From NCBI RefSeq assembly GCF_000019785.1, contig NC_010524.1, positions 1,550,001 through 1,614,000 of the forward strand: 64,000 nucleotides of DNA, written 5' to 3'. Shown in pieces: positions 55,959 through 64,000 of this stretch. Each line of letters opens with the position of its first letter. Position 1 is the first letter of the stretch. The position numbers were made by a program, and so were the translations under genes. Source of the stretch: Leptothrix cholodnii SP-6 (lineage in GTDB: Bacteria > Pseudomonadota > Gammaproteobacteria > Burkholderiales > Burkholderiaceae_C). Below the pieces are notes generated by a model. That model was given only the letters and a program-made list of their open reading frames with translations, was not told where the DNA came from and ran no database searches.

Positions 55959-57590
55959 GTGCGCATCAATACGCCGAACACCCAGAGGGAATACGTGTTC
56001 CCGGCCGGAAAGACGCTGGTCTCGACCACCGATCTGAAAGGCCGCATCACCTACTGCAACCCGGCCTTCATCGAAGTCAGCGGTTACTCTCGAGAAGAGC
56101 TGCTCGGCCAGCCGCACAACCTGATCCGCCACCCGGACGTGCCCGAAGAAGCCTTCCGCGACCTCTGGCGCACCATCGAGGCCGGCCAGCCGTGGTCGGG
56201 CCTGGTCAAGAACCGCCGCAAGACCGGCGACCACTACTGGGTGCTGGCCAACGTCACGCCGCTGATGGAGGGCGACCGGCCGAGCGGCTACCTGAGCGTG
56301 CGCACCGAAGCCACGCGCGAACAGATCGACGCGGCCGAGGCGCTCTACGCGCAGATGCGTGACGAGCACGCGCGCGGGCGGCTGGTGCACGTGCTCAGCG
56401 GCGGGGCCGTGATCCGGCGCACGCTCGGTGGCCGGCTGCGCCGCTGGGTGTCGTTCGACATCACCAAGGCCGTGACCGGGCTCAGCCTGCTGACGGCGTA
56501 CGCCGGCTGGTCGATCGCCCAGTTCGGCAGCAGCGGCTGGCTGCTGGGCGCCGAGTGCGCGGCGGTGGCCGCGCTGGCGGTCGGCTCGGCGTGGCTGACC
56601 CGCCGCCTGCTGCTCGGGCCGTTCGAGGGCCTGAACCTGTTCGCCAACCGCCTGGCCGCCGGCGACCTGACCGGCCGCATCGCGGTGCACCACGGCGGCG
56701 TGGTCGGCCAGTGCGAGCGTGCGCTCAACCAGCTGGCGGTCAACCTGCTGGCAACCGTGCGCGATGCCCGCGCCGGGGTCGACAACCTGCGCGGCACCGC
56801 CTCCGAACTGGCGGCCGGCAACACCGACCTGTCGAGCCGCACCGAATCGCAGGCGTCCAGCCTGGAACAGACCGCCGCCTCGATGGAAGAGATCACCGGC
56901 ACCGTCAAGCAGAGCGCCGACTCGGCGCGTGGTGCGGCCAGCTTCGCCGAGCAGGTCAACCAGGTGACCGTGCGCAGCGCCGACGCGGTGCACAGCGTCA
57001 GCGAGACGATGGACGACATCAGCCGCTCGTCGGCGCGCATCAACGAGATCATCCAGGTGATCGACGGCATCGCCTTCCAGACCAACATCCTGGCCCTCAA
57101 CGCGGCCGTGGAAGCCGCGCGAGCCGGCGAGCAGGGGCGTGGGTTCGCGGTGGTGGCCGCCGAAGTGCGCTCGCTGGCGCAGCGCACCTCGACCGCGGCA
57201 CGCGAGGTCAAGCAGCTGATCGAGGACTCGGCCAGCAAGGTCGCCACCGGCGCACGGCAGACCGACGACGCCCGCTCGGCGATGGACGAGGTGCTCGAAT
57301 CGGTGCGACGCATGAACGCCCTGGTCGGCGAGATCGACAACGGCGCCACCGAACAGCTCACCGGCATCTCGCAGGTCAACGAGGCGGTCGCCCACATGGA
57401 CAGCCTGACGCAGCAGAACGCCGCGCTGGTCGAGCAACTGGCCGCCTCGGCGATGGCTGTGCGCAGCCAGAGCGAGGGCGTGGCCGAGGCGGTCAGCGTG
57501 TTCCGGCTGCACCGCAGCGATCGGCACGACATCCCCGATGCGGTCGAACTGCGGCGCCGGATGAAACGCGAGCGCGCCGCCGCCCACTGA
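55959..57590 (+). CDS. PAS-containing methyl-accepting chemotaxis protein, Aer-like
   Basis: This 543-residue chemoreceptor has an N-terminal PAS domain (about 15-115, TLVSTTDLKGRITYCNPAFI and SGYSREELLGQPHN) like Aer. Two hydrophobic segments follow (about 170-215), then HAMP, and a cytoplasmic signalling domain with the hairpin tip IAFQTNILALNAAVEAARAG. No periplasmic ligand domain is seen, so it likely senses redox or energy state through a PAS cofactor. It starts with GTG at 55959 (MRINTPNTQREYVFPAG); no nearby ATG fits. cheW, cheB and cheD lie 3-6 kb away. Confidence 0.92.
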   Translation: MRINTPNTQREYVFPAGKTLVSTTDLKGRITYCNPAFIEVSGYSREELLGQPHNLIRHPDVPEEAFRDLWRTIEAGQPWSGLVKNRRKTGDHYWVLANVTPLMEGDRPSGYLSVRTEATREQIDAAEALYAQMRDEHARGRLVHVLSGGAVIRRTLGGRLRRWVSFDITKAVTGLSLLTAYAGWSIAQFGSSGWLLGAECAAVAALAVGSAWLTRRLLLGPFEGLNLFANRLAAGDLTGRIAVHHGGVVGQCERALNQLAVNLLATVRDARAGVDNLRGTASELAAGNTDLSSRTESQASSLEQTAASMEEITGTVKQSADSARGAASFAEQVNQVTVRSADAVHSVSETMDDISRSSARINEIIQVIDGIAFQTNILALNAAVEAARAGEQGRGFAVVAAEVRSLAQRTSTAAREVKQLIEDSASKVATGARQTDDARSAMDEVLESVRRMNALVGEIDNGATEQLTGISQVNEAVAHMDSLTQQNAALVEQLAASAMAVRSQSEGVAEAVSVFRLHRSDRHDIPDAVELRRRMKRERAAAH

Positions 57591-57598
57591 TCGCAGCG

Positions 57599-58462
57599 TC
57601 AGATCAGCGCGCGCCGCAAGGCCTGCAGCAGGCCTTCGGGGTCTTCCTGCATCAGGTCGTGGCCGGCCTTGGGCAGGCCCAGGCGCTGCGCCGCCAACGC
57701 GGCCGTGACGTCTTGCGCTGCGCGCGGCGCGGTCATCCGGTCACGCTCGCCCACCACCACGCTGCAGCGCGTGGCACCGGCTGCGGCCACTCGCGCGGCC
57801 GCGGCCATCCCGTCCTGGTAGGCGTTGCAGATGCCGAAATCGTGGTGGAACAGGTTGTGCTCGACGCCCGCCGATTCGCCCGCCGCCATCGAGCGCGCCA
57901 GCACCTGGCGCATCAGCTGGCGGCTTGCGCCGTGGTGCCAGGTGCCCGGGCCGGGATTGCCGGGTTTGGCGCCCAGGCTGCTGTGGGCAAAGCTCACCAC
58001 CATCTCGATCGCCTGCAGCGGCTGTTGTGCCGCCGTGGCCAGCAGCGCGGCCGACACCGGCATCGGCACCGCCGTGCCGACCAGCACCAGATGACTGACG
58101 TCCAAGGCCGAGCCGACGGCCCGTGACGCCGCTTCCAGCGCGATCAGCGAGCCCATGCTGTGGCCGATCAGCGCGACGCGGCGCCGCCCCAGTCGATCGA
58201 GCAGCGCGAGCAGCCAGTCGGCCAGCGCGCCGACGTCCGGCAGCACCGGGCCGCCGCTGCGGCCGTGGCCGGGCAGATCGGGCACCAGCACGTCCCGGCC
58301 GTGATGGGCCAGCCAGCGCGCCGGCAGGGTCCAGACGCTGTGGTCGTTGAGCGCGCCGTGCAGCATCACGACGCAGGGCCGGGCGTCGGCCGCGCTGGTC
58401 TCCCAGGCTCGGCCGCCGGTGTAGGCGTAGACGCTGCCGCCGTTCGGGTGGTCGATCAGCAT
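57599..58462 (-). CDS. Alpha/beta hydrolase
   Basis: This 287-residue hydrolase has the nucleophile motif GHSMGS (S102), oxyanion-loop HGALND (35-40), acid D241 (GERDRM) and H268 (AGHDLM), a complete catalytic triad. The substrate is unknown; esterase or lipase-like activity is usual. Its ATG at 58462 shares a base with the metY stop (TGATG), so the two are cotranslated. This pairing hints at an acyl-ester role near O-acylhomoserine metabolism, but this is unproven. Confidence 0.88.
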   Translation of the reverse strand: MLIDHPNGGSVYAYTGGRAWETSAADARPCVVMLHGALNDHSVWTLPARWLAHHGRDVLVPDLPGHGRSGGPVLPDVGALADWLLALLDRLGRRRVALIGHSMGSLIALEAASRAVGSALDVSHLVLVGTAVPMPVSAALLATAAQQPLQAIEMVVSFAHSSLGAKPGNPGPGTWHHGASRQLMRQVLARSMAAGESAGVEHNLFHHDFGICNAYQDGMAAAARVAAAGATRCSVVVGERDRMTAPRAAQDVTAALAAQRLGLPKAGHDLMQEDPEGLLQALRRALI

Positions 58463-59820
58463 CAGGCAGCCCTCGTCGGATTGGCGGGGCTGGGCGTCGC
58501 ACCGGTCTTGGCGACGGTCTTTTCGGCCACCTTGAGCGCGCGTTTCAGGTCGTCGATCAGGTCGTCGGCGCTCTCCAGGCCGATCGACAGCCGGATCGTG
58601 CCCGGCCCGATGCCGGCGGCGGCCAGCGCCGCGTCGTCCATGCGGAAGTGCGTGGTCGAGGCCGGGTGGATCACCAGCGAGCGGCTGTCGCCGACGTTGG
58701 CCAGGTGCGAAAAGATTTCCAGCGCCTCGATGAACGCGGCGCCCTGGGCCCGGCTGCCGCGCAGGTCGAAGCTGAACACCGCGCCGCAGCCGCGTGGCAG
58801 CAGGCGCTGCGCCAGCGCGTGGTCGGGGTGATCGGGCAGCTCGGGGTAGGCGATGCGAGCCACCATCGGTTGCGCGGTCAGGAACTCCACCACCCGGCGG
58901 GTGTTCTCGATGTGGCGCGCCATGCGCAGCGCCAGCGTCTCGATGCCCTGCAGCATCAGCCAGGCGGTGTGCGGGCTCATGCAGGCGCCGAAGTCGCGCA
59001 GGCCTTCGCGACGCGCGCGCAGGCCGAAGGCGCCGACGCTGCTTTCTTCGGCAAACACCATGCCGTGAAAGCCCGCGTAGGGCTCGCACAGCTCGGGGCA
59101 GCGGCCGTGGGCGTCGTGCGCGGCCTGCCAGTCGAAGTTGCCGCCGTCGACCAGCACGCCGCCCACCACCGTGCCGTGGCCGCACAGGAACTTGGTGGCC
59201 GAGTGCATCACCAGCGCGGCGCCGAGTTCGGTCGGGCGCTGCAGCCACGGCGTGGCGAAGGTGGCGTCCACCAGCAGCGGCAGGCCGTGATCGCGGCCGA
59301 GTTGCGCCAGCGTCGGGATGTCGAGCACGTCCAGCCCGGGGTTGCCGAGCGTCTCGCCGAGCAGCAGCCGGGTGTTCGGGCGGATCGCGGCGCGCCAGCC
59401 GTCGATGTCGCCGGGGCGCACGAAGGTGGTCTCGATGCCCAGCCGCGGCAGCGTGTACGCCAGCAGGTTGTGCGAGCCGCCGTACAGCGCGCTGCTGGCC
59501 ACCAGGTGCTGGCCGGCGCCGGCCAGCGTGGTGATCGCCAGCAACAGCGCGGCCTGGCCGCTGGCGGTGGCCAGTGCGCCGACACCACCATCAAGCGCGG
59601 CCATGCGCTCCTCGAACACGGCCGTGGTCGGATTCGACAGCCGGCTGTAGACGTGGCCCGGCCGCTCCAGGTTGAACAGCGAGGCGGCGTGTTCGGCCGA
59701 CTCGAACACGAACGAGGTGCTCAGATACAGCGGCACCGCGCGTGCGCCGGTGGCCGCATCCGGCGGGCTGCCGGCGTGCAGCGCCAGCGTGTCGAAGCCG
59801 GGGTCGGCTGCTCCGGGCAT
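58462..59820 (-). CDS. metY: O-acetylhomoserine (thiol)-lyase family PLP enzyme
   Basis: This 452-residue Cys/Met-metabolism PLP enzyme has the lysine K210 in [21 protein letters not shown] (58-66), [10 protein letters not shown] (111-120) and LVDATFATP. The GHG after the lysine and the overall length fit O-acetylhomoserine sulfhydrylase (MetY) rather than cystathionine gamma-synthase. It would make homocysteine from O-acetylhomoserine and sulfide. The ATG at 59820 is chosen; it is divergent from a CBS gene 75 bp away. It is coupled downstream to the alpha/beta hydrolase. Confidence 0.88.
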   Translation of the reverse strand: MPGAADPGFDTLALHAGSPPDAATGARAVPLYLSTSFVFESAEHAASLFNLERPGHVYSRLSNPTTAVFEERMAALDGGVGALATASGQAALLLAITTLAGAGQHLVASSALYGGSHNLLAYTLPRLGIETTFVRPGDIDGWRAAIRPNTRLLLGETLGNPGLDVLDIPTLAQLGRDHGLPLLVDATFATPWLQRPTELGAALVMHSATKFLCGHGTVVGGVLVDGGNFDWQAAHDAHGRCPELCEPYAGFHGMVFAEESSVGAFGLRARREGLRDFGACMSPHTAWLMLQGIETLALRMARHIENTRRVVEFLTAQPMVARIAYPELPDHPDHALAQRLLPRGCGAVFSFDLRGSRAQGAAFIEALEIFSHLANVGDSRSLVIHPASTTHFRMDDAALAAAGIGPGTIRLSIGLESADDLIDDLKRALKVAEKTVAKTGATPSPANPTRAA

Positions 59821-59895
59821 GGGGTCTCCTGTTGGCTGGGAGGCAGAATTGTGGGCTATATTGCCGCGATACCCCCATGCCAGAGGAGGCCATTC

Positions 59896-60369
59896 ATGAA
59901 GGTCAGCGACATTCTGCGAGTCAAGGGCAGCACCCTGTTCACCGTGCAGCCTCAAGAGGCCCTTGCCGTGGCTGTGCAGACCATGAGCGACAACGACATC
60001 GGCTCGCTCGTGGTGATGCACCACGGCGACCTGGTGGGCATGCTCACCTTCCGCGAGGTCATCGCCGCGGTGGTCAAGAACGGCGGCACCGTCGGCCAGA
60101 GCACCGTGCGCGGCGTGATGGACGATCACCCGCTGACCTGCACCCCCGCCACCGAGATCGACGAGGTGCGCCGCATGATGCTCGAGCGCCATGCCCGCTA
60201 CATGCCGGTGGTCGACGGGCGAACGCTGATGGGCGTGATCTCGTTCTACGACGTCGCCAAGGCGGTGGTCGACAGCCAGGACTTCGAGAACCGGATGCTC
60301 AAGGCCTACATCCGCGACTGGCCGGTCGAGGCCGACGAGGGCGCCGAAGAGGTCAAGCCGGCCGCCTGA
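59896..60369 (+). CDS. Tandem CBS domain protein
   Basis: This 157-residue protein consists of two CBS domains (about 8-65 and 73-130): DILRVKGSTLFTVQPQEALA, SDNDIGSLVVMHHGDLVGM and ARYMPVVDGRTLMGVISFYD. Stand-alone CBS pairs bind adenosine nucleotides and regulate other proteins; the partner here is unknown. A strong AGAGGAGG site lies before the ATG at 59896. A TATATT at 59857-59862 may be its -10. A perfect terminator follows. Confidence 0.9.
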   Translation: MKVSDILRVKGSTLFTVQPQEALAVAVQTMSDNDIGSLVVMHHGDLVGMLTFREVIAAVVKNGGTVGQSTVRGVMDDHPLTCTPATEIDEVRRMMLERHARYMPVVDGRTLMGVISFYDVAKAVVDSQDFENRMLKAYIRDWPVEADEGAEEVKPAA

Positions 60370-60392
60370 CGGTTGCGCCGCGTGCGCCCATG

Positions 60393-60422
60393 AAAAAGGC
60401 ACCTCGTCGAGGTGCCTTTTTT
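60393..60422. terminator. Bidirectional rho-independent terminator
   Basis: AAAAAGGCACCTCG (60393-60406) pairs perfectly with CGAGGTGCCTTTTT (60408-60421), with A and T runs at either side. It can terminate the CBS gene on the plus strand and cheW on the minus strand, which end 24 bases before and 19 bases after it. Confidence 0.93.
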
Positions 60423-60440
60423 GTTGTGCGCCGACGCGGA

Positions 60441-61004
60441 TCAGTGCATCGCGGCTTCGATCAGTCCCATGTCGGCGCTGCTCATCAGCGATTCGATGTC
60501 CATCAGGATCAGCATGCGGTCGGCCACGCTGGCGATGCCGGTGATGTAGCTGGTGTCGACCGCGGCGTTGATCTCCGGGGCCGGCCGCACGGCATCGCCG
60601 GGCAGTTCGAGCACGTCGGAGACCGAGTCGACCACCGCGCCGACCACGCGGCCGCGGATGTTGAGCACGATCACGACCGTGAAGCTGTTGTAGTCGGCGC
60701 TGTCGCAGCTGAACTTCAGGCGCAGGTCGACGATCGGCACGATCACGCCGCGCAGGTTGACCACGCCCTTGAAGAACGGCGCGGCGTTGGCGATGCGGGT
60801 GGGCGGCTCGTAGGAGCGGATCTCCTGCACCTTCAGGATCTCGATGCCGTATTCCTCGGTGCCGAGGCGGAAGGTCAGGAACTCGCCGCCGAGGTGGCTG
60901 GAGCCGGCACCGCGCTGGGCGTTGCCGGTGCTGCGTCCGGGCGCATTGCTGCCGTGCTGGGTGTTGGCGGTCTGGGCCATCTGGGATTCAAGAACCATGC
61001 TCAT
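60441..61004 (-). CDS. cheW: CheW chemotaxis coupling protein
   Basis: This 187-residue protein has the CheW fold with [34 protein letters not shown] and [18 protein letters not shown]. It couples receptors to the kinase CheA at the inner membrane. The first 40 residues form a flexible Gln/Asn/Ser-rich leader. ATG codons at 61004 and 60998 are both possible. It lies near cheB and cheD but is separated from them by aroC on the other strand. Confidence 0.94.
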   Translation of the reverse strand: MSMVLESQMAQTANTQHGSNAPGRSTGNAQRGAGSSHLGGEFLTFRLGTEEYGIEILKVQEIRSYEPPTRIANAAPFFKGVVNLRGVIVPIVDLRLKFSCDSADYNSFTVVIVLNIRGRVVGAVVDSVSDVLELPGDAVRPAPEINAAVDTSYITGIASVADRMLILMDIESLMSSADMGLIEAAMH

Positions 61005-61258
61005 GCTGTGCCTCGCTGCGGACGCTGGTCGGATATTCGGTCCCCGTGCTGCCTGCTCGGAACCGGCGTGCAGGTGGGGTGCTCGGATCCGATTGTTCGC
61101 CTGCATCGGGGTCTTCGAATCGCCGAGCAGCAGGGCATTCGCCGCCCATCTCGATGCATCTGGCCCGAGCTGACCGGCAGGCCGTCGGCGCCCGGGCCCG
61201 CACCTACAATCGACGCCCCACGCCCATCCTGGCCCACCCACCGACCCTGGTTCCGACG

Positions 61259-62416
61259 ATGTCCGGCAGCACTTTCGGCTTACTTTTCTGCGTCACCAAC
61301 TTCGGTGAGAGTCACGGCCCGGCGATCGGCTGCGTCATCGACGGCTGCCCGCCCGGCATGGCGCTCGGCGAGGCCGACATCCAGCCCGACCTGGATCGCC
61401 GTCGCCCCGGCACCAGCCGGCATGTGACGCAGCGCAACGAGCCCGATCAGGTCGAGATCCTGTCGGGTGTCTACGAAGGCCGCACCACCGGCACGCCGAT
61501 CTGCCTGCTGATCCGCAACACCGATCAGCGCAGCAAGGACTACGGCAACATCCTCGACACCTTCCGCCCCGGCCACGCCGACTACACCTACTGGCGCAAG
61601 TACGGCCTGCGCGATCCGCGCGGCGGCGGCCGCTCGTCGGCGCGCATGACCGCGCCGATGGTGGCCGCCGGCGCGGTGGCCAAGAAGTGGCTGCGCGAGC
61701 AGCACGGCATCACCTTCACCGGCTGGATGAGCGCGCTGGGCGAGCTGCCGATCCCGTTCGAGGACGAAAGCCAGATCCCGCTCAACCCCTTCTACGCCCC
61801 CAACGCCGCGGTGGTGCCGCAGCTCGAGGCCTACATGGACGCGCTGCGCAAGTCCGGCGACTCGGTCGGCGCACGCATCGAGGTGCGCGCGCGCGGCGTG
61901 CCGGCGGGCCTGGGCGAGCCGCTCTACGACAAGCTCGACGCCGACATCGCCTACGCGATGATGGGCATCAACGCGGTCAAGGGCGTCGAGATCGGCGCCG
62001 GTTTTGCCAGCGTGGCGCAGCGTGGCACACAACACGGCGACGAGCTCACCCCGGCCGGCTTCGCCAGCAACAACGCCGGCGGTGTGCTGGGCGGCATCAG
62101 CACCGGCCAGGATCTGGTGGTGTCGATCGCGATCAAGCCGACCAGCTCGATCCGCAGTCCCAAGGCCTCGATCGACCGCGCCGGCGCGCCGACCGTGGTC
62201 GAGACGCTCGGCCGCCACGACCCCTGCGTGGGCATCCGCGCCACGCCGATCGCCGAGGCGATGCTGGCGCTGGTGGTGATGGACCACGCGCTGCGCCAGC
62301 GCGCCCAGTGCGGCGACGTGCAGCTGCCGATCCCGCCACTGGCCGCTCAGGCGCCCCGCACCGAGACAGCCCCGGCCACGCCGCCGCTCGACGCCGGCGA
62401 CGACATCGAGGCCTGA
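61259..62416 (+). CDS. aroC: Chorismate synthase
   Basis: This 385-residue FMN-dependent enzyme catalyses the last step of the shikimate pathway. Signatures are [18 protein letters not shown] at the N-terminus, [33 protein letters not shown] and [16 protein letters not shown]. The ATG at 61259 ([20 protein letters not shown]) is the family start. A TACAAT at 61205-61210 may be its -10. The C-terminal 25 residues are Ala/Pro-rich and extend beyond many homologues. It interrupts a set of che genes on the opposite strand. The 254-base gap upstream holds no other gene. Confidence 0.97.
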   Translation: MSGSTFGLLFCVTNFGESHGPAIGCVIDGCPPGMALGEADIQPDLDRRRPGTSRHVTQRNEPDQVEILSGVYEGRTTGTPICLLIRNTDQRSKDYGNILDTFRPGHADYTYWRKYGLRDPRGGGRSSARMTAPMVAAGAVAKKWLREQHGITFTGWMSALGELPIPFEDESQIPLNPFYAPNAAVVPQLEAYMDALRKSGDSVGARIEVRARGVPAGLGEPLYDKLDADIAYAMMGINAVKGVEIGAGFASVAQRGTQHGDELTPAGFASNNAGGVLGGISTGQDLVVSIAIKPTSSIRSPKASIDRAGAPTVVETLGRHDPCVGIRATPIAEAMLALVVMDHALRQRAQCGDVQLPIPPLAAQAPRTETAPATPPLDAGDDIEA

Positions 62417-62434
62417 GCCCGGCCGCAGCCGGGC
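62417..62434. terminator. GC hairpin between aroC and cheB, possible terminator
   Basis: GCCCGGC-CGCA-GCCGGGC is a perfect 7-bp stem starting directly after the aroC stop and ending 4 bases before the cheB stop. No T-run follows on either strand, so it would be an atypical terminator or 3'-end stabiliser. Confidence 0.4.
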
Positions 62435-62438
62435 CGCG

Positions 62439-63551
62439 TCAGGCGGCCTTGCGCTGTGCGGCCTGCACCAGCCAGCCGGCGATCTCGTCCAGTCCCAGCA
62501 CGGTTTCGGCGGCGCCCAGGCGCAGCGCCTCCTTGGGCATGCCGTAGACGATCGAGCTGGCCTCGTCCTGCGCTGCGGTGATGGCACCGGCGTCGCGCAT
62601 CTCGCGCAGGCCGCGGCAGCCGTCGTCGCCCATGCCGGTCATGATCAGGCCGACCGCATTGCGCCCGGCACATTGCGCCACCGAACGGAACAGCACGTCC
62701 ACCGACGGCCGGTGGTGGTTGATCAGCGGCCCGTCCATCACCTCGGCCACGTACTGCGCGCCGTTGCGCTTGAGGCGCAGGTGGCGCCCGCCCGGGGCGA
62801 TCAGCACCCGGCCGTTGATGACGCGGTCGCCGTTGCGTGCCTCCACCACCTCGACCTCGCAGATGCGGTCGAGCCGGGCGGCGAACTGGGCGGTGAACTT
62901 CTCCGGCATGTGCTGCACCACCACCATGCCCGGCAGGGTGCGCGGCAGAAAGGGCAGCACCCGTTCGAGCGATTGCACCCCGCCTGTCGACAGGCCCAGC
63001 GCGATGACGCGGTCGGTGGTCAGGGCCATCGCATCGCTGCGCGGGCGAGCCGCTGCCGCGCCGCTGCCACCCGCCGATGCCGCACCGCTCGTCGCCGCCC
63101 GTGCCGCACGGGCGACCGTGACCGCCTTGCTGCCCGCCATCACTGCGCCCAGGTTGGCGCCGGCGGCGGCCCGCACCGCCTCGACCAGGCCGTTCGAGCC
63201 GTCTTCCAGGAACGCCCGCAGGCCCAGCCTGGGCTTGGTGACGAAGCTCACCGCACCGGCGGCCAGCGCCTGCAGCGTGGTCTCGCAGCCGGCTTCGGTG
63301 AGCGTCGAGCACATCACCACCGGCGTCGGCCGCTCGGCCATCAGCTGGCGCAGGAAACTGATGCCGTCCATGCGCGGCATCTCGACATCGAGCACCAGCA
63401 CGTCGGGCCAGCGCGCGCGCATCTTGGGCAGCGCGAACAGCGGGTCGGCGGCGGTGGCGATCACCTCGATGCCCGCGGCTGTCAGCAGATCCGACAGGTG
63501 CTTGCGCACCACCGCCGAGTCGTCGACGATCATCACCCGGATGGCGGCCAT
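62439..63551 (-). CDS. cheB: CheB, chemoreceptor glutamate methylesterase/deamidase
   Basis: This 370-residue protein has an N-terminal receiver domain (D10, D11, phosphoacceptor D55 in [12 protein letters not shown]) and a C-terminal methylesterase domain with LGLSTGGVQ (catalytic Ser), [10 protein letters not shown] (His) and TGMGDDG (Asp). An Ala/Gly-rich linker of about 40 residues joins them. It removes methyl groups from receptors and deamidates Gln after phosphorylation by CheA. It lies 42 bases downstream of cheD on the same strand. Confidence 0.95.
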   Translation of the reverse strand: MAAIRVMIVDDSAVVRKHLSDLLTAAGIEVIATAADPLFALPKMRARWPDVLVLDVEMPRMDGISFLRQLMAERPTPVVMCSTLTEAGCETTLQALAAGAVSFVTKPRLGLRAFLEDGSNGLVEAVRAAAGANLGAVMAGSKAVTVARAARAATSGAASAGGSGAAAARPRSDAMALTTDRVIALGLSTGGVQSLERVLPFLPRTLPGMVVVQHMPEKFTAQFAARLDRICEVEVVEARNGDRVINGRVLIAPGGRHLRLKRNGAQYVAEVMDGPLINHHRPSVDVLFRSVAQCAGRNAVGLIMTGMGDDGCRGLREMRDAGAITAAQDEASSIVYGMPKEALRLGAAETVLGLDEIAGWLVQAAQRKAA

Positions 63552-63593
63552 GTTTCTTCTCCCTGTTGTCGTTCTGGCGGGGCGGCGGGGTGG

Positions 63594-64000
63594 TCAGCGC
63601 TCGGAGCGGCGCATCTGCACTTCACCGGTCTTCATGTTCAGGCGCACGGTGCGCGGCACGTTGTCGCCGACGTCGACACCCATCAGCTGGAAGCCGTGGC
63701 GGTCGACCAGCGACCAGCCGATCTCGATGTTGCGCACGCCGACGTTGGGCTTGTGCGCGAGGTGGCCGGGCAGGGTGTCGGCGCCGCCGTAGAGGTGGGC
63801 CTCGTAGTCGTGGCAATGGGTGCCCATGTGGTGCACCGCCTCGACCAGCAGCTCGATCGCGTCGGTGCCGTAGCGGCCGTCGCGCGGCAGGCCGGCGCCG
63901 CCGTTGCGCTCGGGCAGCAGGTAGTGGCACATGCCGCCGATGCGCCGCTTCGGATGCCACAGCGTGACGGCCACGCACGAGCCCAGCAGCGTGCGCACGG
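63594..64000 (-). CDS. cheD: CheD, chemoreceptor glutamine deamidase, N-terminus cut by window edge
   Basis: The visible C-terminal 135 residues match CheD: LLGSCVAVTLWHPKRRIGGM holds the catalytic Cys, MCHYLLPERNG the His, and the end has PNVGVRNIEIGW. The reading frame is open to the right edge, so the start is outside the window. A GTG at 63998 is not a likely start because CheD normally has about 30 residues before LLGSC. CheD deamidates receptors and interacts with CheC in some species. It precedes cheB, a common order. Confidence 0.92.
   Translation of the reverse strand, partial: VRTLLGSCVAVTLWHPKRRIGGMCHYLLPERNGGAGLPRDGRYGTDAIELLVEAVHHMGTHCHDYEAHLYGGADTLPGHLAHKPNVGVRNIEIGWSLVDRHGFQLMGVDVGDNVPRTVRLNMKTGEVQMRRSER

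Overview
The window is a very GC-rich chromosomal segment with strongly GC-biased third codon positions and dense gene packing. Gene content and order (tpiA-secG-tRNA-Leu-nuoA to nuoN, rpsO-pnp, a TIGR04438-type small Trp-rich protein, DUF1178, DUF2069, NnrS, UbiUVT) point to a betaproteobacterium of the order Burkholderiales, probably near the Rubrivivax/Leptothrix group. That placement is an inference from synteny and protein flavour, not from a database search.

1-23.2 kb is a denitrification island. On the minus strand lie norC-norB-norQ and a truncated membrane polyferredoxin. Divergent from them are ubiU-ubiV-ubiT for O2-independent ubiquinone synthesis. Next come an HPP-CBS membrane protein facing a DUF2249-nnrS-nsrR-ccoG run, then a minus-strand nosZ-nosR-nosD-nosF-nosY-nosL operon. 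Opposite nosZ is a start/stop-overlapping run: apbE(nosX)-nnrS2-DUF59-12-TM protein. Two perfect TTGAAC-N2-GTTCAA boxes, upstream of norC and nosZ, and a weaker box before ubiU suggest FNR/Dnr-type control. No nitrite or nitrate reductase gene is in view.

23.2-31.2 kb is housekeeping and metabolic: a monoheme cytochrome c, a small membrane protein, ilvD with a divergent LysR regulator, lgt, tsaD, an orphan periplasmic binding protein and an aminotransferase.

31.2-52.6 kb holds rpsO-pnp with structured intergenic RNA, a quinone oxidoreductase, tpiA, secG, tRNA-Leu(GAG) and the complete 14-gene NADH dehydrogenase I operon nuoA-N. A Nudix hydrolase and a DUF1178 protein follow.

52.6-64 kb carries a GlcD-type FAD oxidase with DUF2069, a YihY/BrkB membrane protein, a PAS-containing (Aer-like) chemoreceptor, metY with an alpha/beta hydrolase, a CBS protein, cheW, aroC, cheB and a cheD cut by the right edge.

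Functionally, complex I feeds the quinone pool and UbiUVT can keep that pool filled without oxygen. NOR and N2O reductase are terminal reductases. NnrS, NsrR, DUF2249 and HPP proteins look like an NO/nitrite response layer around them. I see no insertion sequences, phage genes, CRISPR arrays or rRNA operons. No gene-free gap exceeds about 260 bases.
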